Source: Oncomelania hupensis (Eukaryota; Mollusca; Gastropoda; Littorinimorpha; Pomatiopsidae). Taken from it: DNA of 64,000 nt. Shown piece by piece: positions 12,822-23,400 of this stretch. The notes beneath the pieces are model-generated. The model did no database searches. It was given only the letters and a program-made list of their open reading frames with translations, and was not told the DNA's origin. The first letter of the stretch is position 1, and every line of letters begins with the position of its first letter. Location: contig CM072516.1 in the NCBI GenBank assembly GCA_036898135.1, positions 58,799,676-58,863,675 on the forward strand, written 5' to 3'. The translations under genes and the position numbers were made by a program.

Positions 12822-12822
12822 A
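12617..12822. repeat. (GA)n at 12617-12698 and (GT)n at 12779-12821
   Basis: Two pure dinucleotide runs separated by 80 bp of ordinary sequence. Nothing else is recognised in 12100-12870. Confidence 0.95.
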
Positions 12823-12869
12823 ATCTTTATTACGGGACACATCTCTAGGCGTTGTTTCACTAGTTTCAG

Positions 12870-13165
12870 CCTCGTTTCACCTTGAGAAAGATTTATAAAT
12901 AAACTGGAAAGCTGTCTGAAGGCTCGCTAGGTTGCTGGAATACAATTTTTCCCCCTTTTCTGCCCGTGTGTTTGTATGTAGATTATAGTCACACGACACT
13001 TTCGCATATAGGTGACTACTGGACCGATTTATACTGACACCAGCGGGCCAGTTGTTGGTAAAGGGGAAAATAATATGATCACACGTTGACCAATCCGGGA
13101 TTCGAACCAGCGACCTTTCGGTTACTAGCAAGACGCTCTTACCAACTGAGCTACCCGGCCCCACA
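12870..13165 (-). repeat. tRNA-derived SINE (third type)
   Basis: On the minus strand the head reads GGGTAGCTCAGTTGGTAAGA (A box in context) and GCTGGTTCGAATCCCGG (B box), followed by a non-tRNA body. The anticodon stem and acceptor stem pair only imperfectly, and unrelated sequence continues for about 210 bp, so this is a SINE with a tRNA-like (possibly Thr-like) head and not a working tRNA gene. Confidence 0.7.
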
Positions 13166-13825
13166 TGCCCGTGTGTGTGTTACACTCGGTTCGATGATGG
13201 TGTTTTTCTATCAGTATCTGATTCAGCCCCGATGCTTGAATTCCTGATAGTTGTGTAACTCAGATTCGTTTATTCACGCAACCCGTCCAAACAGCATACA
13301 AGTCACAAAGTCCACGTATGAAGTTTTCCGCTTTTATTCAGCACACATCAACAACTGCATACAATTCTCAATTCCACTCAACAACTTTCACAGCAGCTCT
13401 CAGTTTCACTATCAACAACAATCTCTCAACAACAGTGCGGCACACAATTTTATAATCTCTCTCTCTTCCGGAAGAATTTCGAACAATGTAGAAATGACGC
13501 ACTGCCACCAATCGAATAAAAGATCGTCATCACTGACTTACGTCATACATTATTATTTCTCCTTCTGGAACGACCTCTTGCTTCGACATGTATCGGGAAA
13601 TTTCTATAGAAAGTAAACACTCAGATCCAGAAACTTCTACAGTAATATCGACCAAAGCAAATTATCAACGTTATACAAAGCCTCTCCTAACAACAATGCA
13701 AACTCAAATCAAAGGTAAATAAACTCCATTATTGAATACTTTGCAAATCAAAACGATTAGATCTATCGTACACGCTTCCGACATACTTTCGTTCGCGTTT
13801 CAACGTAACAGTGTGCTAAAAGCGC
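13166..13825. other. No gene recognised
   Basis: Frame 13251-13616 has no recognisable motif. Composition is unremarkable and no repeat is evident. Confidence 0.45.
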
Positions 13826-14000
13826 CTGTTCTTATACAGCGCACTTACAAACTCGTAGAGCTTCTCAAGGCGCTGGCCACTAATATCCAGCATGCACAAC
13901 AAACAAAAAAAACACACACACACAAGTTTGGTGAAGTCAAGATTTGAACCCACGCCGCGCAAGACGCACGATCACAAGCCTTGCGCCCTGAACCGCGAAG
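13826..14000 (-). repeat. SINE fragment, inverted copy of the 1266-1369 type
   Basis: The minus strand has a tRNA-like head with GTGGGTTCAAATCTTGACTTC and a tail with GGCCAGCGCCTTGAGAAGC and GTAAGTGCGC, matching 1266-1369 in order and orientation. Confidence 0.65.
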
Positions 14001-14040
14001 CTATTCCTTCCAAATACTGTACTTGGTGGAGTTAGTAACA

Positions 14041-14290
14041 GCAGGGGTGGTCTGGCCGCACATATTTCTTTGGCGAACGTCGCGGGTTCGAACCCCTCAT
14101 GGGACCAACTTACATGACTTAGGTACCAGACTTTTCAGGACGCCGAGGGTTGTCTCCGAGTACTCCGGTTTGCTCTCTCTCTCTCTCTTCAATAATTTTA
14201 CTGGAAGCAGTCCATCTAAGTTTGGTAAATAAGAAAAGATCGCTGCCCGTAGAGTTCGATGGCAGAAAATGGGCGTTGTAGCATCCTGTT
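14041..14290 (+). repeat. SINE A, diverged copy
   Basis: B box CGGGTTCGAACCCC followed by CTTACATGACTTAGGTACCA and the SINE A body. The A-box part is poorly conserved. Confidence 0.7.
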
Positions 14291-14319
14291 ATATTTATCA
14301 TCCTCATCATCATCATGGA

Positions 14320-14565
14320 GTTAAACCCTCTTAACTATTAACCACCACGCCCTTCACCCTTGGAGTTATACTGGGACAGGTCTAGAATAGCCCCCTCCTC
14401 CAACACTAAATAAACACTGAGAAGGGGAGTTAAACTCGAACAGGTCCAGAAAGGCCCCGCCACCCGCCCCTTGCCCTCCCCCCTCCGCCCCCTTGCCCTC
14501 CCCCACCCCCTCCCGCCTTTCAACACACTCATAAAATGCAGAGGAACATAGAAGAGAAGTTAGAA
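14320..14565 (-). repeat. Degenerate tandem repeat, inverted relative to 15404-16400
   Basis: On the minus strand this reads ACCTGTCCCAGTATAACTCC and GTTCGAGTTTAACTCCCC, the same unit found in direct orientation at 15404-16400. A LINE with a nested SINE lies between the two arms. Confidence 0.65.
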
Positions 14566-14599
14566 GTTAAAAGTTAAACTAAAACAGCCTCTCCACACA

Positions 14600-15170
14600 A
14601 ACTCACATATATACCCAGCCCATCACAAACAACGAAGTCCGACAAACCCATCACACAGGCCATTGGACAACATGATGACATGCTCACAATGGTGAAAAAA
14701 CGAAAACTCCGATGGTATGGCCACGTCAACAGAGCATCAGGTCTTGCAAAGACCATCCTGCAAGGCACGGTGTAAGGAGGCAGAAGAAGAGGGAGACCTC
14801 GTGGCGCAGTGGATAAGTCGCCGGTTTCCTATGCCGAAGGTTGCGGGTTCGATTCCCGCAAGGGGCGAACATATGTGACTTAGGTACCAGACTATTGAGG
14901 ACACCGAGGGTTTTCTCCGGGCACTCCGGTTTCCTCCCTCCCTTCAATAATGGTACTGGATGCAGTCAATACACAATTTTCAAAACTAGAAATTCGATTT
15001 TTTTTCGTCTTCCAATAGCGATCTCCCTGCCTTTACACCATCTGTTTGAGTGATGGATGTGTATTTGTTGTGTGTGTGAGGGTGGATGAGACAGGTGAGC
15101 GTGTATGTTGATACAGATCGCCGCGCTTTGAGCCTGATTGATTTGGGGAAAGGCGCGTACATAGCATCCT

Positions 15171-15247
<77 letters not shown>

Positions 15248-15403
15248 TAAAAAGAGGGGGGAGGACAACATTCGACAATGGACTGGTTTGACACTGAACG
15301 AAGCCATGAGGGTTACTGAGAACAGAGAAAGATGGAGTACGCTGGTTAAACGATCATCTGTGGTGCCCCAACGACCTCTGAGTTACGGGATAGGATAGGA
15401 TAG
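14600..15403 (+). pseudogene. LINE reverse transcriptase 3' fragment (copy 1), split by a SINE
   Basis: 14604-14799 matches the C-terminal coding part of the LINE family seen at 23860, 31796, 34521, 37705 and 46253 (codons for KKRKLRWYGHV, then GGRRRGR). The sequence is broken by a SINE A insertion at 14800-15248 and resumes at 15249 with the GRTTFDNGL-type region and the 3' end, finishing in GGGATAGGATAGGATAG. In-frame stops and small indels show it is dead. The order of events is LINE first, SINE second. Confidence 0.85.
14800..15248 (+). repeat. SINE A nested in LINE copy 1
   Basis: Complete unit: head with TCGTGGCGCAGTGGATAAG (A box TGGCGCAGTGG), GCGGGTTCGATTCCCGC (B box), an unrelated body and a long (ATT)n tail at 15172-15246. 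Pol III boxes match consensus, so the head could still be transcribed. No clear target-site duplication is seen. Confidence 0.9.
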
Positions 15404-16400
15404 TGTTTTATAGGTGTTCCTGGATGCTCTTCTGAATCTGGCCTTCTTCTTAACCTGTCCCAGTTTAACTCTCTTTCGTATCAGTTTAACTCCCTTTTAG
15501 TGTTTTTTAGGGGTGTGGAGGAGGCTATTCTAAACCTGTCCCAGTGTAACTCCTCTGTAATGTTTTATTGAGGTATTGAGGTGTGTGTGAGGGGAGGGGG
15601 GGGATATTCTTGACCTGTCCCAGTTTAACTCCCCTTAGTTTTCATAGAGGGATGGGGTGGAGGTAGTGTTCAGTACCTGCCCCACTTTAACTCCTCTGTA
15701 GTGTTTTATAGTTGTGTGTGTGGAGGGGGAGGGGAGGGAGCTTTCTGAATCTGACCCAGTTTAATTCCCTGATATATTTTAACTGTGTGTTTAGGGTTGG
15801 TGGCTGTTTTGGCCCTGTCCCAGTTTAACTCCCCTGTACTGTTCCCTCTTTAACTTCCCTATAGTGTATTATGGAGATGGGGGAGTGGGAGGGGGGATAG
15901 TTCTGAACCTGTGCCAGTTAACCTCTCGTGTTACGTTTTCTAAGAAAGCTAGGGGTTGTTCTGGACTTGTCCCAGTTTAACTCCCCTGTTTAGCTTTTGT
16001 GCATTTAGTGTGCGTTTGGCTGACATGGACCTGTCCCAGTTTAACTCCCCTGTCGTGTTTTATAGGGGGCTGTGGACCTATGCCAGCTTAACTCTAGTTT
16101 TTAATTGGAGTTAGGGGTATGTTTTGGACTTGTTCTAGTTTTACTCCCTGTAGCGCTTTATAGGTGTGTTGAGGTGGGAGTTGTTCGGTCCCTGTCTCAG
16201 TTGAACTCCCATGTGGCCTGTTTTGGACTAGTCTTTGTTAAACTCTCATATTGTGTAGGGAGGGGGTTGTTCTTGACCTGTTTTGTTTTAATTCCCGAAT
16301 GACTGGTTGTTTTGAGTAGAAGTGTATCGGTTATACTGGTGGAGGCTGATTTTGGAATACTAGGGGGTCCATTCTGGGCCATAACCAGACTAACGGGGAG
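15404..16400 (+). repeat. Degenerate tandem repeat array, ~14 units
   Basis: Units spaced roughly 45-80 bp share CCTGTCCCAGTTTAACTCCC followed by CTGTAGTGTTTTATAGG and a G-rich stretch. Clear cores lie near 15465, 15530, 15612, 15677, 15808, 15963 and 16030; later units are more decayed. No coding content. Confidence 0.8.
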
Positions 16401-17340
16401 TTAATTTGGGCATGGACTGAAACTACTCCTGGGAGTAAAAGTGGTGAGGGAGTCATTTCAGCAGGTCACACCGGCTATACCAATACACCCAGAAGGCACT
16501 TGTCCCCTACCCACCGCGCACACACACACGCACACACACACCCACACACACACCCATACACACACACACAAGTGCGCGCTGTCGCCCAGGATTGTGCTCA
16601 GTTGTACCTGAATATTATCAATAAGGACAATTATTAATTACTAGTGGTTTTGTACCCTGGCAAGCCAGGGTACACAGGTGCTGTTTAAAATGTAGACAGA
16701 GAGACAACTGTTGTCTGCGAGTTTCATTTGGACGATTTTGCCTTGGCTTCTAAAAGTATCTTCATTTATTATTTTATTTTTATGTTTTTGGGAAAAAAAT
16801 AGGGTTGGTGCAAAATGTACAGGGTCGGTCAGGTGACCGTAAACGGACATTTTTTTTCTTTGGCCTAAGTGCTGCACATAGGAATAAAAAAAGTAAATAT
16901 TTTAGTGCATTACTCAAACATGAACCTACACTCTGTTCTGCAGTACATTGCAATTATCATTTTAAATTAAAATAGTTAAATGCATTGCTCGAACAGGTAC
17001 CTTTACTCTGTTTTGCAGTGCTTCATCATTCGACCCCTGCAAGCAAACTATTGCAATCATTTCAGTGCATTGCTATTGGCAACGGCACGTTCTTGACAGG
17101 GGTTGAATCGGAAGTGCGTGGAATGAGGCTATTGCAGTTTGTGGACATTTTGTTTATTTATTTATCTCAGAAACGGTTAAACGTTCGGGAAGGAAATGTC
17201 GGCTATAACGATTTTGCGGGTTTTGAGCGCACAGCAGGCCGATCCGCAGCGCCCAGCACCTGCCCAGATCAGCGTCCATACCGGACAAACTTTACAGTAG
17301 AGGCGAAGAAGGACTTCCGGCTAAGCAATTTATATATATA
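16401..17340. other. No gene recognised; short CA run and SINE B scrap
   Basis: A CA run lies at 16519-16571, then CGCCCAGGATTGTGCTCAGT at about 16583 matches an internal part of SINE B. The frame at 16985-17359 shows no recognisable domain. Confidence 0.5.
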
Positions 17341-17344
17341 TTTT

Positions 17345-17460
17345 AGATACTTCCAGTAAAGACGTAAACTGTCAGTAAATACGTACACTAGTAAAGACAT
17401 ACATTTACACTAAAGGCGTACACTTACAATAAAGGCGTACACTTATAATAAAGAGAGATA
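17345..17460 (+). repeat. Short tandem repeat, ~20-22 bp units
   Basis: Units like TAAAGGCGTACACTTACA recur about five times with drift. Related GATGTACA-containing pieces lie further right to 17740. Confidence 0.7.
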
Positions 17461-18079
17461 TACCGTTTAATGGCCTCCCATCAAGTGTACATCACTCAAT
17501 AATGATGTACACTTTCTTTAAGTGAGATAAGCATAAGACTGTCATCGAAATTATTAAAAGTGATTCTCACTACCTACAGATATTTTGCATAACACTTGCA
17601 TAAAAAAGATAATGTAATTCAATAAAGATGTACTGTACACTTTGCCTTCGGAAATATACGAGGCCTGCCACCAAAGCCTTTAAAGGTGAGTATCACGCAA
17701 TAAAGATGTACGAGCGTGTTCACTCGCCTTAAGTCAGATAAACACACACTATCTGCAATCAATCTTCTAAATGTCCTACCTGTCAAAGGTTTTACTGGCG
17801 ATCGGACATTGACTCGAGGAAATAGGTGGACACTAGTTTACAGCGCAAGACGTTTAATGTATACGGTCAATGCCCTGAGAGGCCCATATCCGTGACTTGC
17901 AGTAAGTCCCGCTACGAGTATACACACAGACCGAGTTGAGTGCGCAGTAGTTAGATAATAGTGAGAGAGGGAACTTTGGCAAGTACTCTTCATGGCCCGT
18001 TTAACCGTTCTAAATCCTGGTATCGTTTTATCTCTTTACAGTTAACATCTTTGACCTGTGAGGAAAGAGAAGGAGGAGG

Positions 18080-18102
18080 AAGAGAAGAAGAAGAAGAAGA
18101 AG

Positions 18103-18134
<32 letters not shown>

Positions 18135-18425
18135 GCATCAATTTTTATTCATCAGACTAACATAATGATTAATTTATACGGTCCATTTAATTTCATTAAA
18201 TATATTTTAAATATATTTTAAATATATTTTATTAAATATATTTTAAACTTAGAAGAAGAAGAAGAAGAAGAAGAAGAAGAAGAAGAAGAAGAAGAACAAG
18301 AACAAGAAGAAGAACAAGAAGAAGAACAAGAACAAGAAGAAGAACAAGAACAAGAAGAAGAACAAGAACAAGAAGAACAAGAAGAACAAGAACAAGAACA
18401 AGGACAAGAACAAGAAGAGATTGTG
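18080..18425. repeat. (GAA)n, (GTT)n and (GAACAA)n compound repeats
   Basis: GAA then GTT at 18080-18135, an AT-rich spacer with three ATATATTTTAAAT-like units, then GAA followed by mixed GAA/CAA units at 18249-18418. Frames across it are by-products. Confidence 0.9.
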
Positions 18426-18811
18426 AGTTGCACGCACGCCCGAACATTCCGTTCTGTTTGCAAGTCTTTTGCATTTATACCTCCCGCCTTCCCCTAGCCC
18501 TTGCATTCCCCACTCTCTTATAACACCCCCCCCCCCAACCCCCCCTACATCCATCCTGTTTTTTTGATCCCACGCTCTTGTCCGCACATGCATACACGCA
18601 CACACACACGCGCGCGCATACATACACATGCACCCGGACACACGCACACACAAACACACATACACACGTGCGGGCGCGCGCATGAGTACATGCGCACACG
18701 CAACACTTTAATAAGGGAAGCGAAATGTGTCATCATGGATCTCCATTTAAATCGTATCGTCTTGATAAATGCTTTGAGCATGAACTTATTACTTCGTGGA
18801 TACCTGTGCTA

Positions 18812-18876
<65 letters not shown>
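18812..18876. repeat. (CAT)n trinucleotide repeat
   Basis: About 21 uninterrupted CAT units. Ser, His or Ile runs in the translations come from this repeat. Confidence 0.95.
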
Positions 18877-19508
18877 TAATATTTAAACACCACAAAATCC
18901 CAAAAAGCAAAACTTAAACAAGCGAGAATAGAAAGGCTTTCTGGCGGTTTTTACGCATGCATTGTCACGATTCCCTAGCACGTGTGTGAGCTTGCGTTGG
19001 TGTTTACGTGTGTTTAGGTGCAATATTCTGCACGTTACAAGTGTCATTGTGTCCACTTTCTTTCAAGCCCTTTCTACCAAAAAAAAATAAAATAAAATAA
19101 AAATAAAATAAAATAACATTTTACTATTGCCTATTGTTTACTGTAATGTTTTTATATTAATGGCTTGTAGCAAAAACAAAAACGTTCTTAAGTTTTATTT
19201 TTATGTAAACTCCACCAAAACCAGTACAAACAATACACAACAACTCAGACTATATTATACCACGGAGGACTATCGAGAAAGCACTCAGCATTACCTCACA
19301 CCCTCTAAACCCGTACTACACTCCAGCTCCCACTCCAGCCTAACAGAGCAGGTAGATAAGATAGGTAATTGGCTTACTTACACACATGTACACACTTCTA
19401 TGTTGTACAGCACTTTAAAACAAAAAGGACCTGGTTTATCTGATAGCCGACGGAACGCTTGACATTGATTTTAGCATTCATTAAATGGTCATACACATAA
19501 TTAATCAG

Positions 19509-19682
<174 letters not shown>

Positions 19683-19744
19683 TATACCCCCTTGCTTTTG
19701 GGTACCCCCACTATAATTACATGTAAATTATCACTTGTAGACGG

Positions 19745-19860
19745 ACCGCTAACCCTAACCCTAACCCGTTTCGAGCGCACTGCCTTACCCTAATCGTCGA
19801 GGCACTGCCTTACCCTAATCGTCGAGGCACTGCGCTTACCCTAAGATCGTTTTCTGGGAG
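19745..19860. repeat. Short telomere-like repeats and GTCGAGGCACTGC repeats
   Basis: CTAACCCTAACCCTAACCC (three TTAGGG-type units on the other strand) is followed by three units containing CTTACCCTAA with TCGTCGAGGCACTGC spacers. Far too short for a telomere; an interstitial scrap. Confidence 0.7.
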
Positions 19861-19866
19861 CCGCCT

Positions 19867-19905
19867 TGGATCCGGGGACCCAGCTGGGTCCCCAGATCCA
19901 AAGCC
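19867..19905. repeat. GC-rich palindrome
   Basis: GGGGACCCAGCTGGGTCCCC is a perfect 20 bp palindrome. Flanks TTGGATC and GATCCAA extend it to near 36 bp with one mispaired step. It sits midway between two (TA)n blocks. Confidence 0.85.
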
Positions 19906-19963
19906 GGGTACCCAAATGACCGGCTGGTGACTTTTAAGGTGCCCAGAAGCAATGGTTTATAAG

Positions 19964-20085
<122 letters not shown>

Positions 20086-20339
20086 TCTCATACTACCTGG
20101 TTTCTGGCAACACGTGCATGTTACGCGACCTTACTTGTGTCAACATGGATAGGAAAGTGTCAACATTGAAATGTTGTCAGAAAACGGGTACACTTTTTTT
20201 GCTGTTTTGGATTACATGGGACATAAATCGTGTTTTTTTGACATGTTGACAAAAACCTGTAATATGAATGCAGTTAGTTCCCTTGCTACACTCTGTCGTG
20301 CTTCTGAGGATCCATATTAAGTTTTGATGAGACAGGCTA

Positions 20340-20422
20340 AGACTGAATCAGAATGAGAGCACGCGCTGTGAAGTGACGTCTTGTCTGTGATGTGTGACGT
20401 TGCACGAAGACACTTTCTCAAA
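20340..20422 (+). promoter_or_regulatory. CRE-type promoter region of the 20.4 kb gene
   Basis: TGACGTCT at 20374-20381 and TGACGT at 20395-20400 lie 20-50 bp upstream of an ATG in strong context. These resemble CREB/ATF sites. A homologous copy with three TGACGT motifs lies at 21755-21840. Confidence 0.5.
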
Positions 20423-23400
20423 ATGGCGGAGCTCAAATCGGTGAGTGGATATGTCTTTTGTAAATACTTATCAACGTTTAATTTGTTTTGAAATAACTTT
20501 AATAGTACGTAAAGCTCTGCTCCATAGTCTGCTCTCTTCACTTCTGACTTTTACGACCCTCCTGGCGCTCTTGTCTCATCTCTGTGGCCGCTTTGTGCGC
20601 TCCATATCACCGTCATCGCTACCTTCAGACTCAATCAATGCATTTCCTCCTTCTGAAAGTTGTGTATAATGTATATCAAAATGTAAGTAGGACGTTTAGA
20701 CTTTAGTTGGTTTTCAGCCTCGGGGATGCGGTTTTATTGTAGGTATATTTTCTGTCAGTACAAGTTGTTTTGTGTGGTGTTTGAATATATATCAAGTATT
20801 TTATTTTTTAGCCGAGATGGTGTGTGTATTATGTTCTTGACCATATACATTGAGTACAGTGATTCTTAATTACATATATAATAGAAAGGTCCCCGACTAT
20901 GACTGTTGAATATGAGTTTCTCGGGCGTTATGATTGCTTGGGGGAGTACATTTTTAGTTCAGCGCATCGAGTTACAATAGACTGAGACTCAAGTTGTTGG
21001 GTGGTGAGTTTCTCGGGCGTTATGATTGATTGGGGGAGTATATTTTTAGTTCAGCGCATCGAGTTACAATAGACTGAGACTCAAGTTGTTGGGTGGTGAG
21101 TTTCTCGGGCGTTATGATTGATTTGGGGAGTACATTTTTAATTCAGCGCATCGAGTTACAATATTGATTGATTGATTTATTGTTGCTTTAGGTCCAGCGG
21201 ACTCTTCCGAGCCAAATCAGGACCGGATCGAGTTACAATAGACTGAGACTCAAGTTGTTGGTTGATGAGTTTCTCGGGCGTTATGATTGATTGGGGGAGT
21301 ACATTTTTAGTTCAGCGCATCGTGTTACAATAGACTGAGACTCAAGTTGTTGGGTGGTGAGTTTCTCGGGCGTTATGATTGATAGGGGGAATACATTTTT
21401 AGTAATCATATTTGGTAATGTGGTCATTGTAACTCAGGAGGGAGAGTCAGCATGTATGTTACTTGATATATTGAATGGAGATGGTTTATATGTTTTGTTT
21501 GTTCGGTTTTCTTTTCCAGAATAAAGGATATTTCATGTGGGGTTTGGGGTGCGGATTCAAGATGTGGAGTTAAGGGGAAGGGGATAGGAATGGAGATAGG
21601 GGGCAGAATATTTGATAGTTACGTTATAGAGTTTAATTTTTATGCTGTTCAGTGTTTATACTGTTCAGTGTTTAGGGTATGCGAGTTCTTTGTTGCAATT
21701 GAGCCTCATTTCGGCGAGAAGGGGTGCCTTTTCGTCGAAAGGGGGAAGAATGTAAGGGTGAATCAGAAAGAGAGCACGCGCTGTGTTTAGGAAATGACGT
21801 CTTGTCTGTGATGTGACGTGCTGTGTGACGTTTGTGTGTGTCTGTTGGTTTACCTTCTCCCCAGAGAGCACGAAGACAGTGACTGGACTGTGGACACTGA
21901 CGGTGGACAAAGACAGTAGTTAGTTAGGTTAGACAGGTATGTTTGGAGTACAGAAGCGTTGTAAGTATGGTTTGTTATATTTGCAGTGAATGAGAGTGTG
22001 AAAGAAGGTGCAGGCAGAGGCGAGATTGGTGATACCCATGTTGCGTGTGGTGTGTGGTGGCGTTGTGTATCTTACAGTTGTAGCACCGCTCCTTTTACAC
22101 GTGCCATTCTACTGCATATTGACTTCTTATAACAACGGCCTCCCTTCAACCAAGTCCCCTATGCGCTAATGTGTCCGGGGACGTTAATCTAACAAACGTG
22201 AACGTGCAGGAATGCATTATATACTATGTAGCCATTCTTGCGTTGTAGTTGCACTTCAGTTTTGTAAAATATGAAGTTATAGTAAAAATTGACTTGTTAC
22301 AATTTGCCATTAATTTTTGGGAAATGCGTATTAAATATTAATATTGTAATGTTACTATGGTAAATATTGCCCCAATTAGAATTCCATAATCGTATAACGC
22401 ATTGTCTAAAGCAGTGTCGACATCCTGTCTGTACATGTCGATCCTCTTGTCTGCTGTATCAACATAAAGTTTTGCATGGAAAATACACTACAGGCTGTCA
22501 ACAATTGTCGACCTTGGCATTGTGAGGGTTAAATCAGAAAAGAAATATTACTTTTTTTTTAGATCTAAATGTCTAATCTGGCTGGGCATTGAATGCTCAA
22601 ATTTGAGATTTGTTGACTGGCTGTTGTATCTAATTTCTCTCAATATATTTTTAAATCGTTGAAGTCATTATAGACGTATATCTGGTTGTTTATTTTCTTA
22701 TGTTTAAACAGCGAGTTCCGAGGATAAAGTAGCAGCCTAGCTGGAAACATTACCGTTAGCCCGCAAAAAAGCAGCGCATCGGTCTGTTTCCACTGCCCCA
22801 TCTCAAACTGGTAGTGTACACTTTTTAGTGTTGTCAATTGGACCTGAGTTTGATCATCAGTAAATTATTTTCAGACTTTTACAAACACCTGTTATAATAG
22901 TGTACATAATGTTAATGCAATAACAGTAAGTCAAATGAAACATAAGCTGGCTGTTGTAGTATAGTCAAAGTTCAGCGCATTAACGGAGCAAGAAGCTTCT
23001 TCTGCTCTGATCCTCAGTCATGGAATTCCTTATATGTTATACAGTATGCTATACTTCCAACATTTAAAAAAAGGCAGTTGAAAATCTGTTTGTTTTTTCA
23101 AAGAGTATTTTATGTTACAGTTTCTGATCAGATAGCAGGCTCATCGATTTGTTTTTCAATTGTTGTAATAATTAATAATAATTTTGACTAGTTAAAAACA
23201 GGTAACTTTTTTTTTTTGGGGGGGGGGGGGGTGGGAGGGGGGGAGGAGGAGAGGGGAAGGGTGATGTGTTTCCAGCATGTGTGTATGGATTCTTCTGACT
23301 GGTTTTAAATTGAAATGTTTGTTTTTCTTGTAACCGGTCAAAATATTCAGTTATTATTATATTTATTATTATTATTATAATTATTATTTTTTTATAAATA

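Noticed and set aside
13085..13160. Functional tRNA gene
   Set aside because: A and B boxes are present but anticodon and acceptor stems pair poorly and SINE body sequence follows.
19745..19770. Telomere repeat
   Set aside because: Only three TTAGGG-type units, within unrelated sequence; not a chromosome end.
20340..21900. LTR retrotransposon with direct terminal repeats
   Set aside because: The repeated blocks are short and unequal, lack TG...CA ends and primer-binding sites, and the interior has no gag or pol.
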